A stretch of DNA of 64,000 nucleotides from Parasediminibacterium sp046546515 (GTDB lineage Bacteria; Bacteroidota; Bacteroidia; Chitinophagales; Chitinophagaceae), in assembly GCF_046546515.1 (NCBI RefSeq), contig NZ_JBKHKJ010000025.1:20217-84216 (forward strand), in the 5' to 3' direction. A program made the translations under genes and the position numbers. Positions 42,710 to 51,969 of this stretch are shown piece by piece (positions within the stretch are counted from its first letter, which is position 1; each line of letters begins with the position of its first letter). The notes below the pieces were generated by a model. The model saw nothing but the letters and a program-made list of their open reading frames with translations. It made no database searches and had not been told where the DNA came from.

Positions 42710-43399
42710 ATGGGTAGTATTACTTATAAGCATGTACACCGCCATTTATTGGCTATCGATTGTATTATTTTCGGCTTTGATGGGGAGGATTTAAAGGGGT
42801 TGTTTGTAAAAAGGAAACTGGAGCCGCAAAAAGGCAACTGGTCCTTGATGGGTGGATTTGTGTCTGGCATCGAAAGCGTGGATGCCGCTGCTGAAAGGGT
42901 ATTGTATGAGCTGACAGGGCTTGGGAATATATATATGGAGCAATTGCACTGCTATGGCGCATTAGATAGAGATATAGAAGCTAGGGTGGTTTCCATTGCT
43001 TATTTTGCCTTAATTAACATAGCCGATTATAGCAAAGAACTGCTAGAAGAACACCATGCCACGTGGGTAAGCCTGAAAAAATTGCCCGACCTAATTTTCG
43101 ACCACCGCCAAATGGTAGAAGATGCTAAGGAAAAACTGCGTGAAAAAGTGGCTACCCATCCCGTGGGCTTTGCCTTGCTGCCCCCAAAATTTACCTTAAA
43201 GCAATTGCAAGCTTTGTACGAGGCTATCTATGAAATGCCGCTAGATAAAAGGAATTTTTCACGCAAAATTTTCTCCATGAACATCCTCCAAAAATTGGAA
43301 GAAAAAGAAAAAGCATCTTCCCGAAAAGGCTCGTTCTATTTTATTTTTGACGAGGCACAATATAAATTACTGGAAAAAGAAGGGCTAAAGTTTATATAA
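42710..43399 (+). CDS. NrtR/AraR-type Nudix-like transcription regulator
   Basis: 229 residues. The N-terminal ~145 form a Nudix fold: HLLAIDCIIFGFDGEDLKGL, GNWSLMGGFVSGIESVDAAA. The Nudix box reads GFVSGIESVDAAAERVLYEL: the REUxEE catalytic core is RVLYEL, so the key first Glu is missing and hydrolysis is unlikely. The C-terminal ~75 residues (LLPPKFTLKQLQALYEAIYE, RNFSRKIFSM) form the winged-helix typical of NrtR/AraR regulators. In Bacteroides relatives control sugar genes such as arabinose catabolism; no sugar operon is next to this one. Confidence 0.85.
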   Translation: MGSITYKHVHRHLLAIDCIIFGFDGEDLKGLFVKRKLEPQKGNWSLMGGFVSGIESVDAAAERVLYELTGLGNIYMEQLHCYGALDRDIEARVVSIAYFALINIADYSKELLEEHHATWVSLKKLPDLIFDHRQMVEDAKEKLREKVATHPVGFALLPPKFTLKQLQALYEAIYEMPLDKRNFSRKIFSMNILQKLEEKEKASSRKGSFYFIFDEAQYKLLEKEGLKFI

Positions 43400-43416
43400 G
43401 TACCAAGGTATTTTTC

Positions 43417-43538
43417 GCCACAAAGACTCTAAGGCTCAAAGTAGCACAAAGGAAAATAAGTGGAATACTTAGGTTTTTTCAATATTTTTTTAACCTTATT
43501 TAATTTTGTCCTTCTTGGTGTTTTTGTGCCTTTGTGGT
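43417..43538. repeat. R3 repeats, inverted pair between convergent genes
   Basis: Forward copy 43417-43453 (GCCACAAAGACTCTAAGGCT...) and inverted copy 43508-43538 (TCCTTCTTGGTGTTTTTGTG...). They can fold into one imperfect stem between the Nudix-like gene and the serine hydrolase and may act as a bidirectional terminator. Confidence 0.6.
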
Positions 43539-43562
43539 AATTAAAGTGGCGAGTTGTAAGTT

Positions 43563-44780
43563 TTATTCTATCAATCTTGTGGTGTCTATATTTCCCGTGA
43601 ATACAGACGTTATTTTCCTAGCACTATAAATATTGCTATTGAATTTGTTACCTAATATAATTAAAGTGGCACTGTCTTTTACAAGTCGGGTAAAAACCGT
43701 ATTGTTGCCATGCCACCACCCATTGTGGTAAACAATGGTTTCCCCCGGGTTTATCAATAGCCTCCATCCATAGCCATAGTTGTGCTGGCCCCTATGTTCA
43801 TTGCTATAGCCTGTAAATGCTTTTTCAAGTGTTGGCCTGCTTACAAACGTGCCAGCATACAATGCCTTGTCCCATTGCAGCATGTCCCTCACAGTGCTAT
43901 ACACGCTTTTGTCGCCAAAAATACAGTCAAATTTTTCCAGTTTTGCTGGGGTATTGCCCATGTAAGACGGCGTATAGTTGGGGATGTCTTTTGCTGTGAA
44001 CACAAAGCTATTAGTCATGCCCAAGGGGGTAAACAAGCTGTCTTTCATGTAAGTAGGAAAAGGGATGCCGCTTACCCTTTCTGCAATCATGGCCAACAAT
44101 ACATAATTGGTATTGCAGTATTTGAATACCCGGTCTGGAGCAGCCTCCACGGCCGGCCTTTTTTGGGCCATCCAACGCAGTACATCTTGGTTGGTTGCCT
44201 GCCCTACAAAAGCTTGCGATTTATTTCTTACTGTCCTTGTAATAGTAATGATTTTGCCACGCTTGTTTTTTTTATGCGTAACTGTTGTCTCATTTTCCCC
44301 ATCCATGAAATAGATATAGTTAGGCAAGCCGCTCCTGTGGGTAAGCAGGTTTTTTATGGTGATATTGTCGTATGGGAAAGTAGGCAGGTAACGCTTTACT
44401 TCATCGTCTAGTTTTAGCCGCCCTTGCTCCATCAAACGCAGGATAACCATGGCCGTGAAGGTTTTAGAAATAGAAGCCAAGTGGAAAGTAGTGTTTGCCG
44501 TGATGGGCGTTTTTTCTTTTAAATTGGCATAGCCATGGTAATCTTCAAATACAATGTCCCCATTCTTGGCAGCCAATATTGCCCCGTTGAACCCTTTGGT
44601 TAGCAACATGCTTTTATATAGGGGGGCAATGGCATTGAAATAATATTCTTTTTCTTTGGGGCTAAGTGGCACGCTGTGCACAGGCACTGGTGCCAATGGT
44701 TTATTGACTGGCTTTTTAGGTGATGAATTGCAAGCTAATAAAATATATGTGAGTATAGGAAATATCATTTTACGATACAT
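43563..44780 (-). CDS. Serine hydrolase lipoprotein, class C beta-lactamase/DD-peptidase fold
   Basis: 405 residues. Signal with lipobox ending LLAC, so a lipoprotein. Catalytic SxxK in LASISKTFTAM, the Tyr motif as YCNTNY, and the third box as HNGWWHGN in place of KTG: this is the pattern of the beta-lactamase class C/esterase/D-aminopeptidase group (family S12). Substrate unknown; it need not act on antibiotics. A good promoter lies at 44809-44840. Confidence 0.9.
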   Translation of the reverse strand: MYRKMIFPILTYILLACNSSPKKPVNKPLAPVPVHSVPLSPKEKEYYFNAIAPLYKSMLLTKGFNGAILAAKNGDIVFEDYHGYANLKEKTPITANTTFHLASISKTFTAMVILRLMEQGRLKLDDEVKRYLPTFPYDNITIKNLLTHRSGLPNYIYFMDGENETTVTHKKNKRGKIITITRTVRNKSQAFVGQATNQDVLRWMAQKRPAVEAAPDRVFKYCNTNYVLLAMIAERVSGIPFPTYMKDSLFTPLGMTNSFVFTAKDIPNYTPSYMGNTPAKLEKFDCIFGDKSVYSTVRDMLQWDKALYAGTFVSRPTLEKAFTGYSNEHRGQHNYGYGWRLLINPGETIVYHNGWWHGNNTVFTRLVKDSATLIILGNKFNSNIYSARKITSVFTGNIDTTRLIE

Positions 44781-44808
44781 TATTATTTATCATTAGTGGG
44801 GAAAGCAA

Positions 44809-44840
44809 CAAATATAGGGTGCAGCGCAAAGGATACCAAA
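44809..44840 (-). promoter_or_regulatory. Promoter TTTG-N20-TATATTTG of the serine hydrolase
   Basis: Minus strand: -33 TTTG (44840-44837), 20 bases, -7 TATATTTG (44816-44809), 29 bases before the ATG. Exact match to the Bacteroidota consensus. Confidence 0.75.
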
Positions 44841-44939
44841 CCTGTATAGCGTTGGATTGTCATAATAAAAGTTAAAATATAAATAGAAGGTTGAAATGCT
44901 TTTTCAGGAGCAAATGACATATTATTTTAAATTAAATTT

Positions 44940-44972
44940 AAACAAACGTTTGTTTTATTTAAACGTTTGTTT
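44940..44972. promoter_or_regulatory. Two TetR-type operators
   Basis: AAACAAACGTTTGTTT (44940-44955) is a perfect 16-bp palindrome. AAACGTTTGTTT occurs at 44944-44955 and again at 44961-44972, 17 bases apart. They lie 30 bases before the tetR start: likely autoregulation. Confidence 0.8.
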
Positions 44973-45001
44973 AATATTTGCAATGTCAAAAGAAAAATAA
45001 G

Positions 45002-45631
45002 ATGGCAGTAGATAAAAGGGGGCATATACTGGAACACGCAATTACCCTGTTTGCAGACAAGGGTTTTGAGGGGACTAGCATACGGGATTTGTCAAAAGTG
45101 GCAGGCGTAAACGTGGCCATGATCAATTACTATTTTGGCAGCAAAGAGAAACTGGTAGAAGCAATAATTTCAGACAAGGCTTTGTATATGAAGGATAGGA
45201 TTGAGGAAATAGAAGCCAACCCTTCCCTATCGGAACTGAATAAAATAGACATTTTGATTGAGGACTATGTAACAAGGATTTTATCTGGTGTCAATTTCCA
45301 TAAGTTTCTACATAAGGAACTGATGGATATTAAAAGGGAAGGGATACATGCTTCGCTTACAACTTTATTTTCAAAAAACGCTAGGAACTTTGCGGCTATT
45401 ATTGATAAAGGCATTGAAAAAAAGCAATTTAGAAAAGTGGATGCCTTGCTAACCGTTACATCCATCCTTGGCTCCATAACACAAGTAGTATCTTCCAAAA
45501 GCATGTGCAACAAATTGCTCTTGAAGCAAGAAACCAACGAGCCATATACAGACGAAGAATTTAGGGAGCGGCTGATTAACCATATCAAGCAAATGATACA
45601 TGCACACTTAGTCGTAAGTGATCAGCCTTAA
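45002..45631 (+). CDS. TetR-family repressor of the efflux operon
   Basis: 209 residues from the ATG at 45002 (MAVDKRGHILEHAI); the frame opens at a TTG at 44978. The HTH is standard: AITLFADKGFEGTSIRDLSK, VAGVNVAMINYYFGSKEKLV. The C-terminal ligand domain is not diagnostic. It precedes emrA-emrB-tolC in the same direction, with palindromic operators in front, so it most likely represses itself and the pump until a toxic compound binds. A small hairpin (45671-45685) lies in the 162-base gap to emrA. Confidence 0.9.
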   Translation: MAVDKRGHILEHAITLFADKGFEGTSIRDLSKVAGVNVAMINYYFGSKEKLVEAIISDKALYMKDRIEEIEANPSLSELNKIDILIEDYVTRILSGVNFHKFLHKELMDIKREGIHASLTTLFSKNARNFAAIIDKGIEKKQFRKVDALLTVTSILGSITQVVSSKSMCNKLLLKQETNEPYTDEEFRERLINHIKQMIHAHLVVSDQP

Positions 45632-45670
45632 GTCATCAGTCGTAAGTCATAAGTGGTAAGTATTAAGTTT

Positions 45671-45685
45671 TCAGCCTTCGGCTGA
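45671..45685 (+). terminator. Small hairpin between tetR and emrA
   Basis: TCAGCC-TTC-GGCTGA. No T-run, so at most a partial block. The bases before it are a degenerate repeat of GTCGTAAGTCATAAGTGGTA type. Confidence 0.35.
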
Positions 45686-45793
45686 TTCATAAATTGCCTC
45701 CAACTCAATAATAAATTGGAATTGCGGCCGCTGAATTGCCATCTGCTTTAGCTGGTGTATAAAAGTAATTTTTACCTTAAACAATAATTAAAC

Positions 45794-46837
45794 ATGGAAC
45801 AAGCAACAGAACAAAAAAAGAAATCGGTAGTAAAACCAATTATCCTGGCACTAGTACTGGTTGTAGGTGGTTATTTTGGCTATAAAGAAATATATTTTAG
45901 CCTTACGCATGAAACTACAGACAATGCACAAGTTGAAACACAAATAACCCCTGTCCTACCTCGTGTATCTGGGTATGTTAAGAGCATTGTGGTAAAAGAT
46001 TATGATAGCGTAAAAGCAGGGCAATTAGTAGCAGAACTAGATGATGCAGAATTGCAAGCACAATTAGAAGAAATGCAAGCTGATTATGCTCAGGCAACAG
46101 TGGACATAGACAATGCCAAGGCTTCATTAAACAACGCAACTGTTTCCTTGAAAGTAAACAATGGGAATATAGACCTGAGCGATGTAAGGCGCCAGAAAGC
46201 TTTGGAAGATTATAACCGTGACAAAAACCTGTATGCGGCAGAAGCCATCACCAAGAAGCAATTGGATGATAGCAAGTTTGCTTATGAAACAGCTATTAAA
46301 TCGTTGGACAATACCCATTATGATTTGAGTACAGCCCAAAGCCGTATTGCGGTATTGGAGTCTGCTGTAAAAAAATCAGAAGCAGCTATGGCTGTAAAAC
46401 AAGCTAGGATAAACCAGCAAAAACTCAAATTGACTTACACCAAAATATATGCCCCACAAGCAGGTAAAATTGGTAAGAAGAATGTAAGCGAAGGCCAATT
46501 TGTACAGGCAGGTACTCCCCTATTTTCTATTGTAAACGATACCACTTACTGGGTTGTAGCCAACTTTAAAGAAAACCAAATTGCCGCTCTTGTACCGGGT
46601 AAAGAAGTGGAACTGAAAGTAGATGCCTATCCTGATACTAAAATAATAGGAACGGTTGCCAGTTTGAGTGATGCAACAGGTGCCAGGTTTGCCTTATTGC
46701 CACCAGACAATAGCAGTGGCAACTTTGTAAAAGTAACACAACGTGTACCCGTAAAAATCTGGATAAAAGACGTTTACAAGTATAGAAATATTTTGAGGGC
46801 AGGGCTGAGTGTGGAAGTAGAGGTAATTAAGAATTAG
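45794..46837 (+). CDS. emrA: Membrane fusion protein, HlyD/EmrA type
   Basis: 347 residues. One N-terminal membrane anchor (PIILALVLVVGGYFGYKEIY). The biotinyl-lipoyl halves flank a long coiled-coil hairpin: TDNAQVETQITPVLPRVSGY first, then ~130 residues of helix, then LTYTKIYAPQAGKIGKKNVS and the beta-barrel (FSIVNDTTYWVVANFKENQI). It bridges the inner-membrane pump and the outer-membrane channel. Followed by emrB and a tolC homologue. Confidence 0.93.
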   Translation: MEQATEQKKKSVVKPIILALVLVVGGYFGYKEIYFSLTHETTDNAQVETQITPVLPRVSGYVKSIVVKDYDSVKAGQLVAELDDAELQAQLEEMQADYAQATVDIDNAKASLNNATVSLKVNNGNIDLSDVRRQKALEDYNRDKNLYAAEAITKKQLDDSKFAYETAIKSLDNTHYDLSTAQSRIAVLESAVKKSEAAMAVKQARINQQKLKLTYTKIYAPQAGKIGKKNVSEGQFVQAGTPLFSIVNDTTYWVVANFKENQIAALVPGKEVELKVDAYPDTKIIGTVASLSDATGARFALLPPDNSSGNFVKVTQRVPVKIWIKDVYKYRNILRAGLSVEVEVIKN

Positions 46838-46920
46838 GAATTACGAATTAGGAGTTGATAATACTCTAATTCCTTTCGACCTAATTCCTGATTATTTAAT
46901 TCTTAATCCCTATTTAATTT

Positions 46921-48531
46921 ATGGCAACAACATTATTAGCCCCTCCTGTGGTATACCCAAAAGGATTGGCACGTACAATTATAGTCATCACAACTATCGC
47001 TGCGGCTATCATGGAGTTAGTGGATACTTCCATTGTAAACGTAGCACTGAACGACATGAGTGGTAGCCTTGGCGTAAGCATCGAGGATATTAGCTGGGTA
47101 ATTACTTCCTACGCAATAGCCAACGTAATCATCATACCATTGACCAGCTTTCTGGCAGAGTATTTTGGTCGGAAGAATTATTACATCGCTTCAATGATTG
47201 TTTTTACGGTCGCCTCTTATTTATGTGGCCAATCGCACTCACTAATAGAAATCATTTTATGGCGGTTTGTGCAAGGCATTGGTGGCGGTGCATTGCTTTC
47301 CACTTCACAAGCCATCTTATTTGATGCGTTTGAACCAAAAGACAGGGCAAAGGCTTCGGGTATGTTTGGTATGGGTATCGTTTTAGGACCTACCCTTGGC
47401 CCTACCCTTGGTGGATATATTATAGACCATGCCTCGTGGCCGCTTATCTTCATGATTAATATTCCTATTGGTATCGTGGCAACTGTGCTTTCTTATATTT
47501 TCATTAATAAAAAAGAAGGCGAAGGCACCAAAAAAGACAGCATCAAAATAGACTATACAGGCATTTTCCTACTGATGGCGGGAATTGGTTGCCTGCAATT
47601 TGTACTGGAACGTGGCGAATCTGAAGATTGGTTTAGCAGTCAAATTATCAGGGTTTGTACTTGCATAGCAGCGGTTGGGCTAATCACGTTTATTTTTTAT
47701 GAGCTGAAACAAAAACAGCCTGCCGTAAACCTCCGGGTTATGGGCAATAGAAACCTAGCTTTTACCACAGTGTTCACTTTTGTTGCGGGCTTTGGTTTAT
47801 ATACTTCTGTATTTGTTTACCCAGTATTGGCGCAGCGGGTGCTGGGCTTCACTGCTTTTGAAACAGGTATTTCTTTACTAGCACCTACCCTCGCTGCCGT
47901 TGTTCTGATGCCGGTTACAGGTATATTAATGGGTAAAGGCGTATCCCCCATCCCTTTTATTGTGGTTGGTTTTGCTTTGTTTGCGCTGTATAGCTATATG
48001 AGTTCCAAAGTAAGTATCGATGTTGGCCGGGGTGATTTCTTTTGGCCTTTGTTGATACGGGCAATGGGTATTGCCTTTTCACAATTACCCTTAATCAACC
48101 AGGCAGTGGCAGGGTTGCAGCAAAAAGATTATGCAACAGGCATTGGGCTAAACAATATGATACGGCAACTAGGCGGTGCTTTTGGTATTGCTATGGCGAA
48201 TAATTATGTTACCAACCGTTATGCTACCCACCGTATGAATTTGGTAAGCAGCATACCTGATGGTACCCCGCAATTGACGGAGCGGCTAAATACTATTACC
48301 CAAGGCATTATTGCAAAGACAGGTGACTTTGCAGGTGCTGCCGGGCGAGCATTGGGTGTACTGAATGGTGCGATAGAAAGGCAAGCCTATTATCTGGCTT
48401 ATTTAGATACTTTCCGGCTAATCGCCGTGTTTTTTATCCTTGTGTTGCCGCTGGTGGTTTTCCTTAAGGTTAAGAAGAAATCAAAAGAAGAAATTGCTGC
48501 CGCAATGAAGGCGGCGGCGGAAGCGCATTAG
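46921..48531 (+). CDS. emrB: Drug:H+ antiporter, DHA2 family (EmrB-like)
   Basis: 536 residues, 14 predicted membrane helices. DHA2 features: LVDTSIVNVALNDMSGSLGV in helix 1, SWVITSYAIANVIIIPLTSF in helix 2, motif A as FLAEYFGRKNYY, and motif C in FGMGIVLGPTLGPTLGGYII. It exports drugs or other amphipathic compounds using the proton gradient. Middle gene of the emrA-emrB-tolC pump. Confidence 0.94.
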   Translation: MATTLLAPPVVYPKGLARTIIVITTIAAAIMELVDTSIVNVALNDMSGSLGVSIEDISWVITSYAIANVIIIPLTSFLAEYFGRKNYYIASMIVFTVASYLCGQSHSLIEIILWRFVQGIGGGALLSTSQAILFDAFEPKDRAKASGMFGMGIVLGPTLGPTLGGYIIDHASWPLIFMINIPIGIVATVLSYIFINKKEGEGTKKDSIKIDYTGIFLLMAGIGCLQFVLERGESEDWFSSQIIRVCTCIAAVGLITFIFYELKQKQPAVNLRVMGNRNLAFTTVFTFVAGFGLYTSVFVYPVLAQRVLGFTAFETGISLLAPTLAAVVLMPVTGILMGKGVSPIPFIVVGFALFALYSYMSSKVSIDVGRGDFFWPLLIRAMGIAFSQLPLINQAVAGLQQKDYATGIGLNNMIRQLGGAFGIAMANNYVTNRYATHRMNLVSSIPDGTPQLTERLNTITQGIIAKTGDFAGAAGRALGVLNGAIERQAYYLAYLDTFRLIAVFFILVLPLVVFLKVKKKSKEEIAAAMKAAAEAH

Positions 48532-48662
48532 AATAATTGATAATAGACAATGGATAATTGATTAGAGAATAGAGTAAAATAAATAGGCTAAACAAATGTA
48601 AAATATCAATTAAAAATTGTCAACTATCATTTTTAAATTAAAACCCATTTAATAAATTATTT

Positions 48663-49949
48663 ATGAAAAAAATATTAACAATCCTATTCATTAGTACTAC
48701 TATTTTAGTTGCGGTTGAGGCTTCGGCACAAGAAGCAGCCAATACCGAGCTAAAATCATTTATCAATCACTCCTTCTCCTATTTCCCTAGGATAAAAGAG
48801 GTAGAAAATACAGTTATAACAGCAAAGCAAAAAGTAGATCTGTCAGGCATTAATACGCCTACCGTGGATGGGAATGCCACTTACCGCTTTGTAGAACCTA
48901 AAATACAAGTACCCATAGGCGGGGCGGAATTTCAGTTTGCACCTATACATAATTTGGATGGGAATGTTAGTGCTAATTATTTATTGTATGATTTTGGCCG
49001 CATAAAAGCCAATGTGGAAAAAGCAAAAACAGAATTGAAGTATGCCGAGCATAATGTATTGTATGCCAAATTCCAACTAGCTTCGCAAGTAACCAATATT
49101 TATTACAATATTATTTACCTGCAACACGCTATAAGCATACAAGACAGCGTTTTGAGTTTTTTGGGTGATAACAAAACCTTTATAGAAAATAAATACAAAA
49201 ATGGCGATGCCCTTAAAATAGATGTGCTGAACATTCAAACCCAAATAGACGCAGAAGAAAACAGGAAAGTAGACTTGCAGAACAACCTGCAAAAACAACA
49301 AAATCTGCTTGGCTACACCACTGGTAAAAAAGAAACAGAAGGCAATACGTTCGATTTTGAAATACCAATGAAAGACGTGGCAAGCGCACTTGCAGATGCA
49401 CAAGCCAGTAACCCAGACTTTGCCTTGGCAAAAGACAAGGTAAAACAGGCCGAAAGCGATGTGGCAATTGCCAAACTAGGCACAAAACCCAGCATTAACG
49501 TTGGTGCAGCAACAGGTTTGAAAAATGGGTATGTACCTGCGGTAAATGAGATAAAATTCAATTACAATGCAGGAGTAGCACTAAAAATACCCATATACGA
49601 AGGTGGCAAAACAAAAAAACAGGCGCAACTTTCGCAAACACTGGTAAAACAAAATGAACTGGCCATTGCAACGCTTAGCAGCACTTACAAAAAAGACTTG
49701 GAACAAGCACTAACCGATTTATTGTCGAACCTAAGAAGGATACACAATACGCAAGGGCAGATAGAGGCAGCCAAATATGCTACTTCTTTAGCTGCTACCC
49801 GTTTTAAAAATGGAGTAGGCACTAACTTGGAATTGACCAATGCCAGTACCAATTTGCAAAGGGCTGAATTAACTAAACTGCAATACCAGTACCAATTGTG
49901 CCTAGCCAAGGTGGAAATGGCAAGGCTGATGGGATACCAATATTGGTAA
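48663..49949 (+). CDS. TolC-family outer-membrane efflux channel
   Basis: 428 residues with a signal peptide (KKILTILFISTTILVAVEASA). Two OEP repeats, each with long amphipathic helices: the first to about residue 210, the second from AKLGTKPSINVGAATGLKNG on. The N-L-L-D/F-G-R segment (NYLLYDFGRIKANVEKAK) is the usual strand-helix junction. It completes the tripartite pump with EmrA and EmrB. Terminator at 49975-50012. Confidence 0.93.
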   Translation: MKKILTILFISTTILVAVEASAQEAANTELKSFINHSFSYFPRIKEVENTVITAKQKVDLSGINTPTVDGNATYRFVEPKIQVPIGGAEFQFAPIHNLDGNVSANYLLYDFGRIKANVEKAKTELKYAEHNVLYAKFQLASQVTNIYYNIIYLQHAISIQDSVLSFLGDNKTFIENKYKNGDALKIDVLNIQTQIDAEENRKVDLQNNLQKQQNLLGYTTGKKETEGNTFDFEIPMKDVASALADAQASNPDFALAKDKVKQAESDVAIAKLGTKPSINVGAATGLKNGYVPAVNEIKFNYNAGVALKIPIYEGGKTKKQAQLSQTLVKQNELAIATLSSTYKKDLEQALTDLLSNLRRIHNTQGQIEAAKYATSLAATRFKNGVGTNLELTNASTNLQRAELTKLQYQYQLCLAKVEMARLMGYQYW

Positions 49950-49974
49950 CCGAGTTTGGGAATAAAATGAATAC

Positions 49975-50012
49975 AAAAAAGCGCGCTGAAAATATTTTCG
50001 GCGTGCTTTTTT
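49975..50012 (+). terminator. Terminator of the efflux operon
   Basis: AAAAAAGCGCGCTGAAAA pairs with TTTTCGGCGTGCTTTTTT (two G-T pairs), loop TA. Confidence 0.85.
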
Positions 50013-50029
50013 GTATTTTAAAACCACTT

Positions 50030-50037
50030 TATATTTG
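50030..50037 (+). promoter_or_regulatory. -7 element TATATTTG before the YcxB-like gene
   Basis: Exact TAnnTTTG, 40 bases before the ATG. The -33 box is only T-rich and overlaps the terminator before it. Confidence 0.45.
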
Positions 50038-50077
50038 AAGCTCAATTCATTTTTTAACTACCACAAAAAAAACAATT

Positions 50078-50569
50078 ATGATTATACAATCGAAATTGAC
50101 AGAAAAAGATTATGTGAAAGCAATCTTTGCACTTCGTTACTCCCAAAAAACTACTTTTATAAGGATTGGATTGTTAATCGTGTGTGCAATGATGTATTTG
50201 GGTATTTATATACTTAGCCCAGCAACTGAACCTTTTCCATGGCAGGTATTGTTCTATTTCAATATTGCCTTTGTTGTAATGCTTGTCCTCCCCTATTTTT
50301 TATCTAAAAAGAGTTTCAGGACTAATAAAATGCTTGGTGAAACCACTAAATATGAATTTACCCAGGATTACTTGATTATAAAAGGGGGCTCTTTTAGCAC
50401 GCAGGTTGGTTGGGGTAATATTCTTAAAGTAAAACAAATCAAAAACTGGGTTTTTATTTGGCAAAGCATACAAGTATTCAATGTGATAAGCAAAACCGAC
50501 ATTTGGGAAGAACAAATAAGCGAGCTAAAGGCTATTTTAAACAAGCACAAAGTAAAGAACAACCTATAA
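50078..50569 (+). CDS. YcxB-like membrane protein
   Basis: 163 residues. Two membrane helices (about 33-50 and 61-78) follow a cytoplasmic lead with the pattern EKDYVKAIFALRYSQK. Then comes a PH-like beta domain: YEFTQDYLIIKGGSFSTQVG, WGNILKVKQIKNWVFIW, and a C-terminal helix (ISELKAILNKHK). This is the YcxB-like family; function unknown. Confidence 0.72.
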   Translation: MIIQSKLTEKDYVKAIFALRYSQKTTFIRIGLLIVCAMMYLGIYILSPATEPFPWQVLFYFNIAFVVMLVLPYFLSKKSFRTNKMLGETTKYEFTQDYLIIKGGSFSTQVGWGNILKVKQIKNWVFIWQSIQVFNVISKTDIWEEQISELKAILNKHKVKNNL

Positions 50570-50909
50570 CCATCTTTGCCAGGCGATACAAAACATTGGC
50601 ACAATTTTTATATAAAGTTGTGAAAAAATATTCGCAATAAAAAAGCTAAATACTTTTAGATAGTTAATTTGGGAAAAAGTTTACTCAAAAAACAATCATT
50701 TAACAAGTTTTTTTGCTTAAAACGCTCTAAATGACCTAATTGTTTTTTTGTAAGCCCAATTTTCTATATTTTGCATCACTATATTTTTTGTATAGTTGTT
50801 CATTGGGTCCTGAAAATTGCTTGAAGAAGAATTATTTTAATGACTCCATTGATTAAAAAAACGTTGCCTTTAACCCTAAATTTTGATTAGTTTATATCCC
50901 AATTGTATC
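50570..50909. other. Gene-free stretch
   Basis: 340 A+T-rich bases. I see no gene, clean hairpin or full promoter here. Confidence 0.4.
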
Positions 50910-51866
50910 ATGATGCGAAAAATGAAAATGTTAAGAAATTTAATTGCGGCTTGCACGGTTACTACCGCACTTTTATTATCGCCTACCGTTGGCAAAGCCC
51001 AGAAAGCATGGATTACAACATCCTTGGGCGTAGGCAACTACAGGGGCGATTTATCTAATGGATATACCCCTGCTTTTAAACCAGCTTTTAGTGTAGGTGC
51101 CACTTATGCCCTTACTGAAAGGTACAGGCTGCGTTCCAATTTTACTTATACAAATATTGCGGCAGATGACCAGAAATCACCAACCCGTGGTATTGCTGAA
51201 AGGAATTTGAATTTTAAATCGCAAATTATCGAGTTTGGTTTAATGGGCGAATACGACTTGCTAAATAGCTCTTTTCATGATATTGTTCCTTATGTGTTTG
51301 GTGGTGCTTCTATTTTTCACTTTGACCCATCAGGAACCCGATCAGGTGCAAGCTACGAATTGCATAAAAGGGGGACCGAAGGGCAATATTTAATAGATAC
51401 CATAACGCATGCGGCTCTATATCCAAACAGGCGGTACAACCTTACACAATTTAATTTGCAGTTTGGTGGGGGCATCCGCTATGAGATTACCGAAGGAATT
51501 TCTATAGGTGCAGAAATTAGCTATAGACAGTTATTTACAGATTATTTAGACGATGTTAGTTCTGATAAATATGTTCCTGCAAAAGTTTTTACTGATAATA
51601 TTGCTTATTATCAAAATCACGGTGATGCCCAAAATGCACTATTAACTAAGGAAGCTTATCAACTAAGTTGGACTCGTCCTTACAACCAAGATACACCAAA
51701 AACAGACAAATACCCTCGTGGCAACCCAAATAAAAATGATGCCTATTATACTTTTCAAATTAGATTGAACATCAGGTTGAACAATATGTTCATGGGTTCA
51801 GATATGTATTCCCCTAGCAACCCTAAAGGTCGTGGGCAGTTGAGGTGTGCAAGGCGTGTACTGTAG
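50910..51866 (+). CDS. DUF6089 outer-membrane beta-barrel protein
   Basis: 318 residues from the ATG at 50910 (MMRKMKMLRN); the frame opens at 50883. Signal peptide to about residue 31 (TTALLLSPTVGKAQ). The mature part shows alternating barrel strands and the DUF6089 pattern: SLGVGNYRGDLSNG, a YRLRSNFTYTNIAADD block, ERNLNFKSQIIEFGLMGEYD, then IVPYVFGGASIFHFDPSG. It ends RRVL with no sorting domain. Role unknown. Terminator at 51891-51929. Confidence 0.8.
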   Translation: MMRKMKMLRNLIAACTVTTALLLSPTVGKAQKAWITTSLGVGNYRGDLSNGYTPAFKPAFSVGATYALTERYRLRSNFTYTNIAADDQKSPTRGIAERNLNFKSQIIEFGLMGEYDLLNSSFHDIVPYVFGGASIFHFDPSGTRSGASYELHKRGTEGQYLIDTITHAALYPNRRYNLTQFNLQFGGGIRYEITEGISIGAEISYRQLFTDYLDDVSSDKYVPAKVFTDNIAYYQNHGDAQNALLTKEAYQLSWTRPYNQDTPKTDKYPRGNPNKNDAYYTFQIRLNIRLNNMFMGSDMYSPSNPKGRGQLRCARRVL

Positions 51867-51890
51867 TAATTTATAAATTTATCGATAAAG

Positions 51891-51929
51891 CAAACCGCCT
51901 TAAATCCGTTTTAAGGCGGTTTGTTTTTT
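51891..51929 (+). terminator. Terminator of the DUF6089 gene
   Basis: CAAACCGCCTTAAA and TTTAAGGCGGTTTG, 14-bp perfect arms, then T6. Confidence 0.9.
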
Positions 51930-51969
51930 AACCTAGTAGCAATATCTTCCTTACACAACTTTCATACGC

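Noticed and set aside
43782..44411. 209-codon plus-strand open frame
   Set aside because: Lies entirely within the serine hydrolase gene, which has all catalytic motifs and a promoter; the frame is a shadow.
44983..45000. Five-codon frame (ATG at 44983) before tetR
   Set aside because: Ends at once; could be a leader but nothing supports translation.
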